Translations under genes and position numbers: made by a program | Origin: Pseudomaricurvus sp033283335 | GTDB taxonomy: Bacteria > Pseudomonadota > Gammaproteobacteria > Pseudomonadales > Cellvibrionaceae | Reading direction: 5' to 3' | Assembly: GCA_033283335.1 (NCBI GenBank) | Contig: JAWMQP010000001.1 | Coordinates: forward strand, 868,001 to 932,000 | DNA: 64,000 nucleotides | Notes under the pieces: generated by a model | Seen by the model: the letters and a program-made list of their open reading frames with translations, nothing else | The model's database searches: none | Told to the model about the DNA's origin: nothing | In this document: positions 8,971 through 18,009 of the stretch, piece by piece | Layout: each line of letters begins with the position of its first letter | How positions within the stretch are numbered: the first letter of the stretch is position 1

Positions 8971-9000
8971 ATAATACCCAATTTTGAGTATTTTATCCAA
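8971..9000 (-). promoter_or_regulatory. Sigma-70-like promoter for the small transcription unit
   Basis: Reading leftward: TTGGAT (9000-8995), 18 bases, TATTAT (8976-8971). It sits just after the pyk stop (9025) and points at the 36-codon gene, giving it transcription independent of pyk. Confidence 0.45.
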
Positions 9001-9024
9001 CCCTGTCCCAGCCTATCCGCACAG

Positions 9025-10470
9025 TCAGCAAATATTATCCCCGACCCGAACAATCTTCATGGTATTGGTGCCACCATGAACATTGAGGAAGTCCCCCTTG
9101 GAGAGAATCACCAAATCGCCATTGGTGACGACTTCTCGCCGGACCAGCTCATTCACCACTGCCATATTCAAGGTTTCCGGTGCATGACAAGACGTATCAA
9201 ACGTCACCGGTACAACGCCACGATAAAGTGCCAGACGATTTTCAGTGCGCTTGTGATCCGTAAAGGCAAATACCGGCAAACCGGAGTCAATGCGCGTCAT
9301 ATAGAGTGGGGTACGGCCGGTTTCGGTAAAACTGATGATCGCCTTCACCCCTTCCAGATGATTTGCCGTGTACATGGCCGCCATGGCAATGGATTCATCA
9401 ATGGTCTCGAAATTTTCGTACAAACGGTGATTGGAAATCATGGTTTGCGGCTGTTGCTCCGCCCCCAGAATCACCCTCACCATGGCCTCAACCGCTTCCA
9501 GGGGGTAACTGCCCGCTGCTGTTTCAGCACTGAGCATCACCGCATCGGTTCCATCCAAAACCGCATTGGCCACATCGAAAACTTCCGCCCGGGTGGGCAG
9601 AGGGCTCTCAATCATGGATTCCATCATTTGGGTCGCCGTGATCACAGGTTTATTGAGGGTTTGTGCACGGCTGATCATCCGCTTCTGCACGGCCACCAAC
9701 GCCGCATCTCCTATCTCAACCCCAAGATCGCCCCGCGCCACCATTACCGCATCACTGGCTCGAATAATGTCGTCGAGCACATCAGGTTCAACCGCTTCGG
9801 CGCGCTCCACCTTGGCCACCAGGCCGGCATCCCCGCCGGCTTGATGCAACAGCTCCCGAGCTTTCTGTAAATCGGCTCCGCAGCGGACAAAGGACACCGC
9901 CAGGTAATCCACACCTAACTGCGCCGCCAGCTCAATATCACGAAAATCCTTTTCTGTCAGGGCATCGGCCGACAGGCCTCCGCCTTCGCGATTAATGCCC
10001 TTGTTGTTGGAAAGCTTACCACCGACAACCACTTTCGTAGCAATGCGTGTGCCTTCCACCCCCGTGACTTCCAGCACCACTCGCCCATCATCCAACAGCA
10101 AACGGTCACCGGCGGACACATCATCGGGCAATTGCGGGTAATCGATCCCTACTTCCAACAGATTGCCCGCATCGCGGCCGAGGGATGCATCGAGGAAAAA
10201 CTCTTTGCCCACAGTCAGCTGAATAGGGCCATCGGCAAAACGGGCAACGCGTATTTTAGGGCCTTGCAGGTCCCCGAGGATGGCTACACTGCGATGATAC
10301 TTATTGGCCAACGTCCGCACCATTTCGGCTCGAGCCTTATGATCTTCCGGCGAGCCATGGGAGAAGTTCAGACGCACCACGTTCACACCCGCGTGAATCA
10401 GACTTTCCAATACCTCTGGCGAATCCGTTGAAGGCCCCAGGGTAGCTACAATTTTGGTTCGTCTCAGCAA
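9025..10470 (-). CDS. pyk: Pyruvate kinase
   Basis: A 481-residue enzyme converting phosphoenolpyruvate and ADP to pyruvate and ATP. The N-terminus RRTKIVATLGPSTDSPE, the active-site segment MVARGDLGVEIG and ITATQMMESMIESPLPTRAE are canonical, with the metal- and substrate-binding K-x-E (AKVERAEAV) before them. The C-terminal domain (about 355-481) is the usual allosteric domain. It closes the lower glycolytic/Entner-Doudoroff gene group on this strand; gap is 83 bp upstream. Confidence 0.96.
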   Translation of the reverse strand: MLRRTKIVATLGPSTDSPEVLESLIHAGVNVVRLNFSHGSPEDHKARAEMVRTLANKYHRSVAILGDLQGPKIRVARFADGPIQLTVGKEFFLDASLGRDAGNLLEVGIDYPQLPDDVSAGDRLLLDDGRVVLEVTGVEGTRIATKVVVGGKLSNNKGINREGGGLSADALTEKDFRDIELAAQLGVDYLAVSFVRCGADLQKARELLHQAGGDAGLVAKVERAEAVEPDVLDDIIRASDAVMVARGDLGVEIGDAALVAVQKRMISRAQTLNKPVITATQMMESMIESPLPTRAEVFDVANAVLDGTDAVMLSAETAAGSYPLEAVEAMVRVILGAEQQPQTMISNHRLYENFETIDESIAMAAMYTANHLEGVKAIISFTETGRTPLYMTRIDSGLPVFAFTDHKRTENRLALYRGVVPVTFDTSCHAPETLNMAVVNELVRREVVTNGDLVILSKGDFLNVHGGTNTMKIVRVGDNIC

Positions 10471-10553
10471 AATAAATCCTTCTCTGTCGTGTCAATCTGT
10501 CGTAAACAAGCAGCTGCTTGAAAAGCGGCCAGGATATCCCATTCAGGCCAAAG

Positions 10554-11561
10554 CTAAGACTGCATCAATGCCAGGGTATTGTCCAACATGCGGTTGGAAA
10601 AGCCCCACTCGTTGTCGTACCAGGCCATCACTTTGACCATTTTCCCGTTCACCCGGGTCTGTGTCCCATCAAAGTTCGACGACGCGGGATGATGGTTAAA
10701 ATCCACCGACACCAACGGCTCGTCGTTAAAACACAGAATACCTAGCAAAGGCTTTTGGGACGCCATTGCCTGAATGGCCCCATTCACCTCCTCTACACTG
10801 GTTTCACGCGCGGCAATGAAGTGAAAGTCCACCAGCGATACATTAGCCGTGGGAATACGCACCGCCATACCGTCCAATTTGCCATTTAACTCAGGCAACA
10901 CCAGACCCACCGCTTGTGCCGCACCGGTCTTGGTCGGGATTATCGATAAAGTGGCCGAACGAGCGCGGTAAATATCGCTGTGATACACATCGTGCAGATT
11001 CTGGTCGTTGGTATAGGCATGTACCGTCGTCATGGATCCCTGCACAATACCAATGGCATCATTGAGTACCTTAGCCACGGGCGCCAGGCAATTTGTGGTG
11101 CAGGACGCATTGGAGATAATCTGGCTTTCGGCGGTCAGTACTTGATGATTGACCCCGTACACCACCGTCGCATCCACCCCAGCAGCCGGGGCCGAGACGA
11201 TCACCTTCTTCGCGCCCGCTTCCAAATGCGCTGCCGCCTTGTCACGACTGGTAAACAGGCCCGTGCACTCGTACACCACGTCCACCTGCAAGTCTCCCCA
11301 CGGTAAATTATGGGGATCTCTCTCGCTGAAGGTCTTGATGACGTCACCATTGACCAGCAACACATCGTTATCGACACTCACCTCGCCGGGAAAACGCCCG
11401 TGCACAGAGTCGTACTTGGTCAAATGGGCATTGAATGCCGTATCACCCAGATCGTTGATAGCGACGATCTGAATGTGTTGTCGATAGCCGGACTCATAGA
11501 GCGCACGCAATGTGTTGCGTCCGATACGGCCATAGCCATTAATAGCTACACGAATTGTCAT
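10554..11561 (-). CDS. gap: Glyceraldehyde-3-phosphate dehydrogenase, type I
   Basis: A 335-residue enzyme. The N-terminal NAD-binding site is INGYGRIGRN; the catalytic Cys is in SNASCTTNCLAP; HAYTNDQNLHDVYH and the S-loop ARSATLSIIPTKTGAA follow. The ATG at 11561 is used because AGGGTG lies 7 bases before it and the product begins MTIRVAING like the family; an upstream start would add 14 unrelated residues. Epd (erythrose-4-phosphate dehydrogenase) is a relative, but the position beside edd-eda-pyk favours Gap. The intergenic region upstream contains two large palindromic elements. Confidence 0.93.
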   Translation of the reverse strand: MTIRVAINGYGRIGRNTLRALYESGYRQHIQIVAINDLGDTAFNAHLTKYDSVHGRFPGEVSVDNDVLLVNGDVIKTFSERDPHNLPWGDLQVDVVYECTGLFTSRDKAAAHLEAGAKKVIVSAPAAGVDATVVYGVNHQVLTAESQIISNASCTTNCLAPVAKVLNDAIGIVQGSMTTVHAYTNDQNLHDVYHSDIYRARSATLSIIPTKTGAAQAVGLVLPELNGKLDGMAVRIPTANVSLVDFHFIAARETSVEEVNGAIQAMASQKPLLGILCFNDEPLVSVDFNHHPASSNFDGTQTRVNGKMVKVMAWYDNEWGFSNRMLDNTLALMQS

Positions 11562-11729
11562 AATAATCACCCTATTCCAGTTAACAGTACTTGTCTCTTG
11601 CACCTTGGACTGTCGCCGGACTACTTCATTGACCGAACGACTTAGGGTGAACCGTTTTATCGGCTCTTATAATTTGGACCGTAACTTTTGCGCTACGATT
11701 CAGGTATTCCTATCTATGCTGGCAGTAGG

Positions 11730-11836
11730 TCTAAGCCCGGCACATATGTCCACGGCACGCTGTGAATCCATCCCTGGAAGCTCGACGGCAGCATCCATGC
11801 TGCCGACGGCCGTGGACATACGCACCGGACTTAGAC
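11730..11836 (-). repeat. Palindromic element A (conserved tip, variable arms)
   Basis: About 107 bp. Outer arms 11730-11755 and 11809-11836 pair with each other (TCTAAGyCCGG...ATGTCCACGGC). The inside, on the minus strand, begins CGTCGG, then GCATGGATGC, CGAGC and ACAGCGTG, a core shared with element B. It includes a perfect short hairpin CGGCAGCAT/ATGCTGCCG (11786-11805). It is in opposite orientation to element B. Confidence 0.8.
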
Positions 11837-11899
11837 TCCCACCATCGCAGTACAAACTCAAAAGACCATAGTGCATTTAATCTGGGACTCTGGCACTGA

Positions 11900-12007
11900 G
11901 CGGCCTGTAGGGTTTGCTTTTGGGGACCGTCGGAGGCATGGATGCCGACGCCGAGCGCACACGGACGTGTTTACAGCGTGTCCCCAAGAGCAAACCCTGC
12001 AGGCTGC
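11900..12007 (+). repeat. Palindromic element B (conserved tip, variable arms)
   Basis: About 108 bp. Arms 11900-11927 and 11980-12007 (GTAGGGTTTGCTTTTGGGGAC with its near-complement) pair with each other but are unrelated to the arms of element A. The core between the arms (11928-11980) is about three-quarters identical to the core of A, including GCATGGATGC, CGAGC and ACAGCGTG. It lies between eda and gap. Confidence 0.8.
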
Positions 12008-12047
12008 GGTCCCGGATTCAACTGCATGCAACCTCACTTCAAGCCAA

Positions 12048-12674
12048 TCAAACCAAAGCCGCAGCCTCGGCTGCCCGCTTTTTAATTTCCTCCCATTCTC
12101 CAGCCGTAACCAATTCCGCCGGCGCCATCCACGAACCACCCACGCAGGCAACATTGTTTAACGCCAGGTAATCAGGTGCATTCACCGGACTGACACCACC
12201 GGTTGGACAGAACTGAATCTGCGGTAAAGGACCTGCAATGGCTTTCAGCATGGGAATCCCACCGGCCGCTTCCGCCGGGAAAAACTTCATCGCCGTAATG
12301 CCTTTTTCCAACAACACCATCGCCTCACTCGGTGTATTCACACCCGGCAGAATCGGTATACCGGCCGCCAGGGCGGCATCAATGATGGCCGGGGTAGAGC
12401 CCGGTGTGACAATAAATTCAGCCCCGGCATCAATGGAAGCCTGCAGCGTCTCAACATTGATGATGGTGCCCGCACCCACAATCGCGTCCGGCACCGCTTC
12501 TTTAATCGCTCGAATGGCTTCCAGAGCCGGCTCGGTGCGCAGGGTGATTTCCAAGACTTTCAAGCCACCTTCGACCAGCGCCTTTGCCAGCGGCACCGCA
12601 TCATCCAGACTTTCGATCACCATCACCGGAACTACCGGCGACGTTTGCATAATGTCTTTGATATCAACTGTCAT
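12048..12674 (-). CDS. eda: KDPG/KHG aldolase (2-dehydro-3-deoxyphosphogluconate aldolase)
   Basis: A 208-residue class I aldolase splitting KDPG into pyruvate and glyceraldehyde-3-phosphate, the last step of the Entner-Doudoroff pathway. Visible motifs are LEITLRT, VGAGTI, PGVNTPSE, the Schiff-base Lys in MKFFPAEAAGG and FCPTGGV. ATG at 12674 is preferred to the in-frame TTG at 12695 because it gives the normal N-terminus. It follows edd by 34 bp on the same strand. Confidence 0.95.
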   Translation of the reverse strand: MTVDIKDIMQTSPVVPVMVIESLDDAVPLAKALVEGGLKVLEITLRTEPALEAIRAIKEAVPDAIVGAGTIINVETLQASIDAGAEFIVTPGSTPAIIDAALAAGIPILPGVNTPSEAMVLLEKGITAMKFFPAEAAGGIPMLKAIAGPLPQIQFCPTGGVSPVNAPDYLALNNVACVGGSWMAPAELVTAGEWEEIKKRAAEAAALV

Positions 12675-12708
12675 TGTCTTGTCCGTACATAACAAAATGA
12701 AGATTTAC

Positions 12709-14553
12709 TTAAGCCAACTCGGTTTCAAACTGGGAAAACAGGGTGCAGGCCCCCATCTCCGAGGAAGATGCCTGCTGCCGCATACCGCCAAATAACTCAC
12801 GTCCCATACCAAAATGATGACCTTCTGCCGACGACGCCAGAGGTATACGAGCATCAAATTCAACTTGATTGACCAATACTTTGAGCTCACCGGTATTCGC
12901 ATTCAGGTGAATGAGATCACCGGTTTTGACTTTCGCGAGTGGTCCACCCATGGCACATTCCGGGGTCAAATGAATGGCCGCCGGGACTTTGCCAGAGGCT
13001 CCCGACATACGCCCATCGGTCACCAGGGCAACTTGAAAACCACGGTCCTGCAGCACACCCAGCGATGGTGTTAGCTTATGCAGCTCCGGCATGCCATTGG
13101 CCTGTGGGCCCTGATAGCGCAAGACCGCCACAAAATCCTGTTCCAGCTTGCCCGCCTTAAACGCCGCGACAATATCGTCCTGGTCATCGAAGACCATGGC
13201 CGGGGCTTCAATCACGCGATGCTCTTCATGCACCGCCGACACCTTGATCACACCGCGCCCAAGATTCCCCTGCAGCACATGCAAACCACCGGTTGCATCA
13301 AACGGCTCTTCACAACCGCGCAAGACATCCCGGTCGAGGGATTCCTCGGGGGAGTCCTGCCAACTCAGCTGACCAGCCCGCAGTACCGGCTCCCGCGAGT
13401 AATAGGCGAGCCCGCGGTCATCGCCCACGGTAAGAATGTCTTCGTGCAGTAGCCCTGCCTGCAACAGCTTGCGAATCAATACCCCCATGCCACCGGCGGC
13501 CTGGAAGTGATTGATATCAGCCTGGCCATTGGGATAAATCCGGGTCAGTAAGGGGATAACCTTGGACAGCGCATCAAAGTCATCCCAGTTGATCTGAATA
13601 CCGGCAGCGCGGGCAATGGCAATCAGGTGGATGGTGTGATTGGTGGAGCCTCCCGTCGCCAGCAAGCCAACAATCGCATTGACGATGGCCTTCTCATCGA
13701 TTGCATGGCCAATGGGGCGAAAGTCCTCGCCCTGGGCGGTAAACTTCAACACCTGCTGTGCAGCCGCTTTGGTCAGCTCATCGCGCAACGGGGTGTAAGG
13801 GTTAATAAAGGAACTGCCCGGCAAGTGCAGCCCCATGATTTCCACCATCATCTGGTTACTGTTGGCGGTACCATAAAAGGTACACGTGCCAGGACCGTGG
13901 TAGGACTTGGATTCCGCTTCCAGCAGCTCCTGGCGACCGACCTTGCCTTCGGCGTAAAGTTGGCGAATACGCACTTTTTCCTTGTTCGACAAGCCGGTGG
14001 TCATGGGGCCGGCGGGCACAAACACCGCCGGCAGATGGCCAAACGTCAGTGCACCGATCAATAAACCCGGTACAATTTTGTCACACACGCCCAGATAGAG
14101 AGCGCCATCAAACATGTTGTGACTGAGTGATACCGCCGTCGACATGGCAATCACATCGCGGCTGAACAGCGACAGTTCCATTCCGGGCTGGCCCTGAGTC
14201 ACCCCATCGCACATTGCGGGCACTCCACCGGCAAACTGAGCCACGCCCCCGGCCGCTTCGATGGCGGCTTTAATAAGATCTGGTGCGTGTTTAAAGGGCT
14301 GGTGTGCCGACAGCATGTCGTTGTAAGACGACACGATGGCAATATTCGCTTTGATGTCGGCGGTCAGATCGGCTTTTTCAGCGGCACTGCAAGCCGCAAA
14401 ACCGTGGGCCAGATTGCCACAGGCCAAGGTGGAACGGTGTGGCCCCTGCCCTACAGCCGCAGCCACTCGCTGCAGGTAGGCCTGACGGCTTTGGCGACTG
14501 CGCTCGACAATGGTTTCAGTCACCTTTTGCAACACCTGATGCACACTCGTCAT
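12709..14553 (-). CDS. edd: 6-phosphogluconate dehydratase
   Basis: A 614-residue IlvD/Edd-family dehydratase converting 6-phosphogluconate to KDPG. Family motifs: SYNDMLSAHQP, PAMCDGVTQGQPGMELSLFSRD (Fe-S ligand Cys), FGTANSNQMM-type segment YGTANSNQMMVEIMG, GGSTNH and TDGRMSGASGKVPAAIH. The ATG at 14553 has GAGGA 7 bases upstream; a TTG two codons earlier is also in frame but lacks that spacing. It lies between pgl and eda in an apparent zwf-pgl-edd-eda operon. Confidence 0.96.
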   Translation of the reverse strand: MTSVHQVLQKVTETIVERSRQSRQAYLQRVAAAVGQGPHRSTLACGNLAHGFAACSAAEKADLTADIKANIAIVSSYNDMLSAHQPFKHAPDLIKAAIEAAGGVAQFAGGVPAMCDGVTQGQPGMELSLFSRDVIAMSTAVSLSHNMFDGALYLGVCDKIVPGLLIGALTFGHLPAVFVPAGPMTTGLSNKEKVRIRQLYAEGKVGRQELLEAESKSYHGPGTCTFYGTANSNQMMVEIMGLHLPGSSFINPYTPLRDELTKAAAQQVLKFTAQGEDFRPIGHAIDEKAIVNAIVGLLATGGSTNHTIHLIAIARAAGIQINWDDFDALSKVIPLLTRIYPNGQADINHFQAAGGMGVLIRKLLQAGLLHEDILTVGDDRGLAYYSREPVLRAGQLSWQDSPEESLDRDVLRGCEEPFDATGGLHVLQGNLGRGVIKVSAVHEEHRVIEAPAMVFDDQDDIVAAFKAGKLEQDFVAVLRYQGPQANGMPELHKLTPSLGVLQDRGFQVALVTDGRMSGASGKVPAAIHLTPECAMGGPLAKVKTGDLIHLNANTGELKVLVNQVEFDARIPLASSAEGHHFGMGRELFGGMRQQASSSEMGACTLFSQFETELA

Positions 14554-14592
14554 TTTCAATTCCTCTTCATAGGCTGTCGGCAGCGCTGACTT

Positions 14593-15297
14593 TCAGGGGG
14601 CCCAATAGACATCGACATCCACCTGATCTTGTTGCAGGAAAAGACTGACCGGTGTTTCCAGCACATTTTCCTGCAAACGCGCCTGTTGATATACCGCCCA
14701 TTTATCCGCGCCTGTGATCAGCAGAATGACTTTTTGAGACTGCAGAATGGCCCACGGAGTCAGCGTCATTCTCTGCAAGTAATCACCGGTCACCGAGGAG
14801 CGCCGGGCCTCGATTGCCGCACAACATTGCGTCGACTCCAGAGCGGCCTGCAGGCCTTGGGCGTGGGGAAACAGTGAAGCGGTATGGCCATCCCCTCCCA
14901 TGCCCAGCAAGGTCAGACTGTAAGGTCTTGGAATGTCTGAGTAATCGGTATTACAACTGTCCTCGCCATCAAACGGCGAAGCGGCTGTATTTTTCATGGC
15001 AGTAAAGTCACAGGCCGAAGCCGGGCCCTGCAACAATGTCTGCTTCAGCAACCGCTCATTGCTGGCCTGATGATCCGCGTCCACCCAGCGCTCGTCGACC
15101 AGGGCCACAAATACGTGTGACCAATCAAGCTCCGCTTGTGACAGCCGCTCGTACAGGGGGCCTGGCGTCGAACCTCCGGACAACAACAGCGAGGCCGAGC
15201 GACGTTTATCCAGATCACGCTGCAGGCTGCTGATCACAACCCGGTAAAGCTGGTCCAGCATTTGTTCACGACTGTCAAAACGATGCTCGTGAATCAT
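14593..15297 (-). CDS. pgl: 6-phosphogluconolactonase
   Basis: A 234-residue SIS-like/NagB-fold hydrolase of 6-phosphogluconolactone. Motifs are LLSGGSTPGPLYE, FVALVDERWV, HQASNERLL and LLGMGGDGHTASLFPH. ATG at 15297 overlaps the zwf stop (ATGA) and is preceded by GGGGAC inside zwf, so translation is coupled to zwf; a start 12 codons earlier lacks this. Confidence 0.94.
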   Translation of the reverse strand: MIHEHRFDSREQMLDQLYRVVISSLQRDLDKRRSASLLLSGGSTPGPLYERLSQAELDWSHVFVALVDERWVDADHQASNERLLKQTLLQGPASACDFTAMKNTAASPFDGEDSCNTDYSDIPRPYSLTLLGMGGDGHTASLFPHAQGLQAALESTQCCAAIEARRSSVTGDYLQRMTLTPWAILQSQKVILLITGADKWAVYQQARLQENVLETPVSLFLQQDQVDVDVYWAP

Positions 15298-16769
15298 TTC
15301 CGTCCCCGCTGGTTGGCACCGTTGTTGTGCCATGCCCGCTTGTCACTGTGCAATAAGGCGGCCGCCGCGTCCGGCCCCCAAGTACCGGCCTCGTAAGCCT
15401 GCACCGGTGTCCCGCATTTGTTCCAGGCGGTGATAATGGGATCCACCCAGGCCCAGGCCAAATCCGCCTCGTCGCGATGGGCGAATAAACTCAAATCGTT
15501 TTGAATGACATTTAACAGCAGTCGCTGGTAGGCATCGCTGCGAATATTCTGGAAGGTGTCGGCGAAGTTCAGGTTCAACGGCACCTGTTGCAGCCGCATA
15601 TCAAACTGATTCAGTTCCTTGGCCATCACCGTCATTTGAATGCCTTCATCCGGTTGCAGGCGAATCACCAGGCGGTTGGCTTGCAGGGGTTGTGCATCGA
15701 CAAATACATTGTGTGACAGGGCTTTAAACTGAATCACAATTTCCGCACAACGCTGACGCAGTCGTTTACCGGTGCGCAAATAAAACGGGACTCCGGTCCA
15801 GCGCCAGTTATCAATGTGCGCTTTGATGGCGACAAAGGTTTCCGTGTGGCTGTCATGGCCCAGCTCCTCCAGATAGCCGGGGACCTGCTTGCCATTGAGG
15901 GTGCCGTCGACATACTGCCCACGTACGGTATGGCTTTGCACTTCGTAGCCGGTCAGTGGTCGCAACGCCTGTAATACCTTGAGTTTTTCTGTGCGAATAT
16001 TGTCCGCCTGCAGTTTGTGCGGCGGTTCCATGGCCACCAAACACAACAACTGCAACAGGTGGTTCTGCACCATGTCCCGCATGGCGCCCGCCTGATCGTA
16101 AAAGGCGGTGCGACCTTCCAGCCCGACCTCTTCCGAAAGACTGATCTGCACATGATCAATAAAGTTGCCGTTCCACAAAGGCTCGAACAGAACATTGGCG
16201 AATCGCAGCGCCAACAGGTTTTGCACTGTCTCCTTGCCCAGGTAATGATCGATACGGAAAATATGGTCTTCCGGAAAATAGCGCGCCACCTGGGCATTGA
16301 TCTCGTTGGCGGAAGCGCGATCGTAGCCGAGGGGTTTTTCCAGCACCACCCGCGAGGCATCCGTGATCAGATGGCGGCTGCTCAGTTGCTCGCAAATGGT
16401 GCCATACAGACTTGGCGGCATCGCCAAGTAAAAGATTCTGTCTTTTTCGGGCACAGCACACAAGGGATCTTCCAGCAGCGCCCAGTTGTCACTGTTTTCA
16501 GTGACGTCCAATGGACACAGCTGCAGCCGTTGCTCAAAGGTATCCCAGTGGCTGTTGGAGGACTCTCCGGGCTTTAACTGGGTGGTCAGCCAGTCCTGCA
16601 CACGGGCAATCTCTTTTTCACGCTCAGCCATTTGCCGGGCAATCAGAAAAATCCGCGTGCTGGCAGGCAGATGGCCCGCCAGTTCGGAGCGATACAATGC
16701 CGGCAACAACTTGCGCAACGCCAGATCACCCAAGCCCCCAAAAATGACAATATCAAATTCCTGCGTCAT
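15294..16769 (-). CDS. zwf: Glucose-6-phosphate 1-dehydrogenase
   Basis: A 491-residue enzyme. The NADP-binding loop is FGGLGDLALRKLLPALY (residues 10-26), the substrate-binding segment RIDHYLGKETVQNLLALRF carries the catalytic His, and EKPLGYD and NHLLQLLCLVAMEPP are typical. The ATG at 16769 follows GGAGAG. First gene of the leftward operon zwf-pgl-edd-eda; divergent hexR lies 263 bp away with two operator-like palindromes between them. Confidence 0.96.
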   Translation of the reverse strand: MTQEFDIVIFGGLGDLALRKLLPALYRSELAGHLPASTRIFLIARQMAEREKEIARVQDWLTTQLKPGESSNSHWDTFEQRLQLCPLDVTENSDNWALLEDPLCAVPEKDRIFYLAMPPSLYGTICEQLSSRHLITDASRVVLEKPLGYDRASANEINAQVARYFPEDHIFRIDHYLGKETVQNLLALRFANVLFEPLWNGNFIDHVQISLSEEVGLEGRTAFYDQAGAMRDMVQNHLLQLLCLVAMEPPHKLQADNIRTEKLKVLQALRPLTGYEVQSHTVRGQYVDGTLNGKQVPGYLEELGHDSHTETFVAIKAHIDNWRWTGVPFYLRTGKRLRQRCAEIVIQFKALSHNVFVDAQPLQANRLVIRLQPDEGIQMTVMAKELNQFDMRLQQVPLNLNFADTFQNIRSDAYQRLLLNVIQNDLSLFAHRDEADLAWAWVDPIITAWNKCGTPVQAYEAGTWGPDAAAALLHSDKRAWHNNGANQRGRK

Positions 16770-16899
16770 TTATTTCTCTCCAAAAACCCACGCACGGCCA
16801 CACACCTTTACTATGCATAAGTCGAGCCCATAAACTACAAATCTGACAGGATAACAACTCTGAATACCCCAATCGCAGCGAAATCGCTTCCTGCAAGAA

Positions 16900-16916
16900 T
16901 TTAATTTAGTTAAATT
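16900..16916. promoter_or_regulatory. Putative HexR operator 1 (zwf-hexR region)
   Basis: TTTAATTTAGTTAAATT. The inner AATTTA-GT-TAAATT is a perfect inverted repeat. An identical 17-mer lies upstream of pgi at 25847-25863. Position between zwf and hexR and resemblance to the published AT-rich HexR palindrome (TGTAATTAAATTACA-like) support an operator; assignment to HexR is inference. Confidence 0.6.
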
Positions 16917-16952
16917 ATAGGCCGAAAAAGACCCCAAAAACAACCGATAAAA

Positions 16953-16973
16953 TTTAATTTAATTAAATATTAA
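16953..16973. promoter_or_regulatory. Putative HexR operator 2 (zwf-hexR region)
   Basis: TTTAATTTAATTAAATATTAA holds the perfect palindrome ATTTAATTAAAT. It starts 53 bp from operator 1 and 60 bp before the hexR start. The pgi upstream region has the same 21-mer with one mismatch at 25795-25815. Confidence 0.6.
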
Positions 16974-17032
16974 TAATTTCAGCGGTTGGCCTTAAAATGA
17001 AACAGCTGACGACTTAAGGAACTCCGCCCGGT

Positions 17033-17884
17033 ATGACTATGATTTTGACCCGCCTCCGGCACGAACTGGACAATTTGAGCAAATCAGAACGCCGCATTGC
17101 CGAGGTTATCCTGGCGGATCCGGAAGCTGCCGTGCACGCCACTACGGCTGAAATAGCCCGCAAAGCTGAAGTCAGCGACCCCATGATTTCACGGCTGTGC
17201 AGGGGGTTGGGCTGTAAGGGATTTCCGGAGTTCAAGGTCCAGCTGGCCCAGAGCCTGGCCAAGAATACCTCCTATGTGACGCAATCGGTTTCCGTGGATG
17301 ACAACACCGACACTTACGTTAACAAACTGATCAGCGCCAACCAGGGGGCACTGGAATACCTGCGCAAGGAATTGGACACCCGGATCATAGACGCGGCGGT
17401 AGACGCGCTGGACCGAGCCAAACGCATTGAAATCTTCGGCATGGGCGGCTGCTCCTCCATCGCCCAAGACGCACAGCACAAGCTGTTTCGCCTTGGCACC
17501 CCCACCATTGCCTACGAGGATAACCTGAAGCAACGCATGGCGGCCGCTGCAGCAGATGCTGACAGCGTAATTTTGTTTATCTCGTTTACCGGACGTACCC
17601 ACGCCACCATTGAAACCGCTGAAACCGCCAAGCTGAGCGGTGCCAAAGTGATCGCTATCACCGATCCCAACTCCCCACTGGCCGCCTCCTGCGATATTGT
17701 CATTACATCGGGCAGCGAACTGGAAGATACAACCATCTACGTCCCCATGACCACCCGCATCATGATTCTCACCATTATCGACATCCTGGCCACCGGCCTG
17801 GCCCTGAAGCGCAGTCCCGGCATTGACACGCACCTGAAGAAAATCAAAGAAAGCCTGGATCACACCAAGGCTGAGAAGCGCTGA
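17033..17884 (+). CDS. hexR: HexR-type RpiR-family transcriptional regulator
   Basis: A 283-residue regulator with an N-terminal RpiR helix-turn-helix (about residues 1-77, SDPMISRLCRGLGCKGFPEFK) and a C-terminal SIS sugar-phosphate-binding domain (about 120-250, IFGMGGCSSIAQDAQHKLFRLG). In pseudomonads and Shewanella, HexR represses zwf, edd-eda, gap and related genes and is released by KDPG. Its position divergent from zwf is the conserved arrangement. The ATG lacks a strong Shine-Dalgarno; a second in-frame ATG is two codons on. Confidence 0.92.
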   Translation: MTMILTRLRHELDNLSKSERRIAEVILADPEAAVHATTAEIARKAEVSDPMISRLCRGLGCKGFPEFKVQLAQSLAKNTSYVTQSVSVDDNTDTYVNKLISANQGALEYLRKELDTRIIDAAVDALDRAKRIEIFGMGGCSSIAQDAQHKLFRLGTPTIAYEDNLKQRMAAAAADADSVILFISFTGRTHATIETAETAKLSGAKVIAITDPNSPLAASCDIVITSGSELEDTTIYVPMTTRIMILTIIDILATGLALKRSPGIDTHLKKIKESLDHTKAEKR

Positions 17885-18009
17885 CACCCGGCCCTGCCAC
17901 CTGAGTAAATTTCTACCAACAAATAAACACCGGCAGAGCAATTTTGTTCAATACCCCAGCTTTTTGCCGCGGTAGTGTATGCCCACACTTCCACAGGCAA
18001 AGGCATACC

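Noticed and set aside
10554..11561. Erythrose-4-phosphate dehydrogenase (epd) for the gap gene
   Set aside because: The relatives are similar, but S-loop sequence and the place beside edd, eda and pyk fit Gap better; not completely excluded.
11605..12171. Several short open frames between gap and eda
   Set aside because: They run through the two palindromic elements, lack ribosome binding sites and give compositionally odd peptides.
15294..16769. FGGLGDL in Zwf as a defective cofactor loop
   Set aside because: This position of the G-x-x-GDL loop varies among working glucose-6-phosphate dehydrogenases; the key Gly and Asp are kept.
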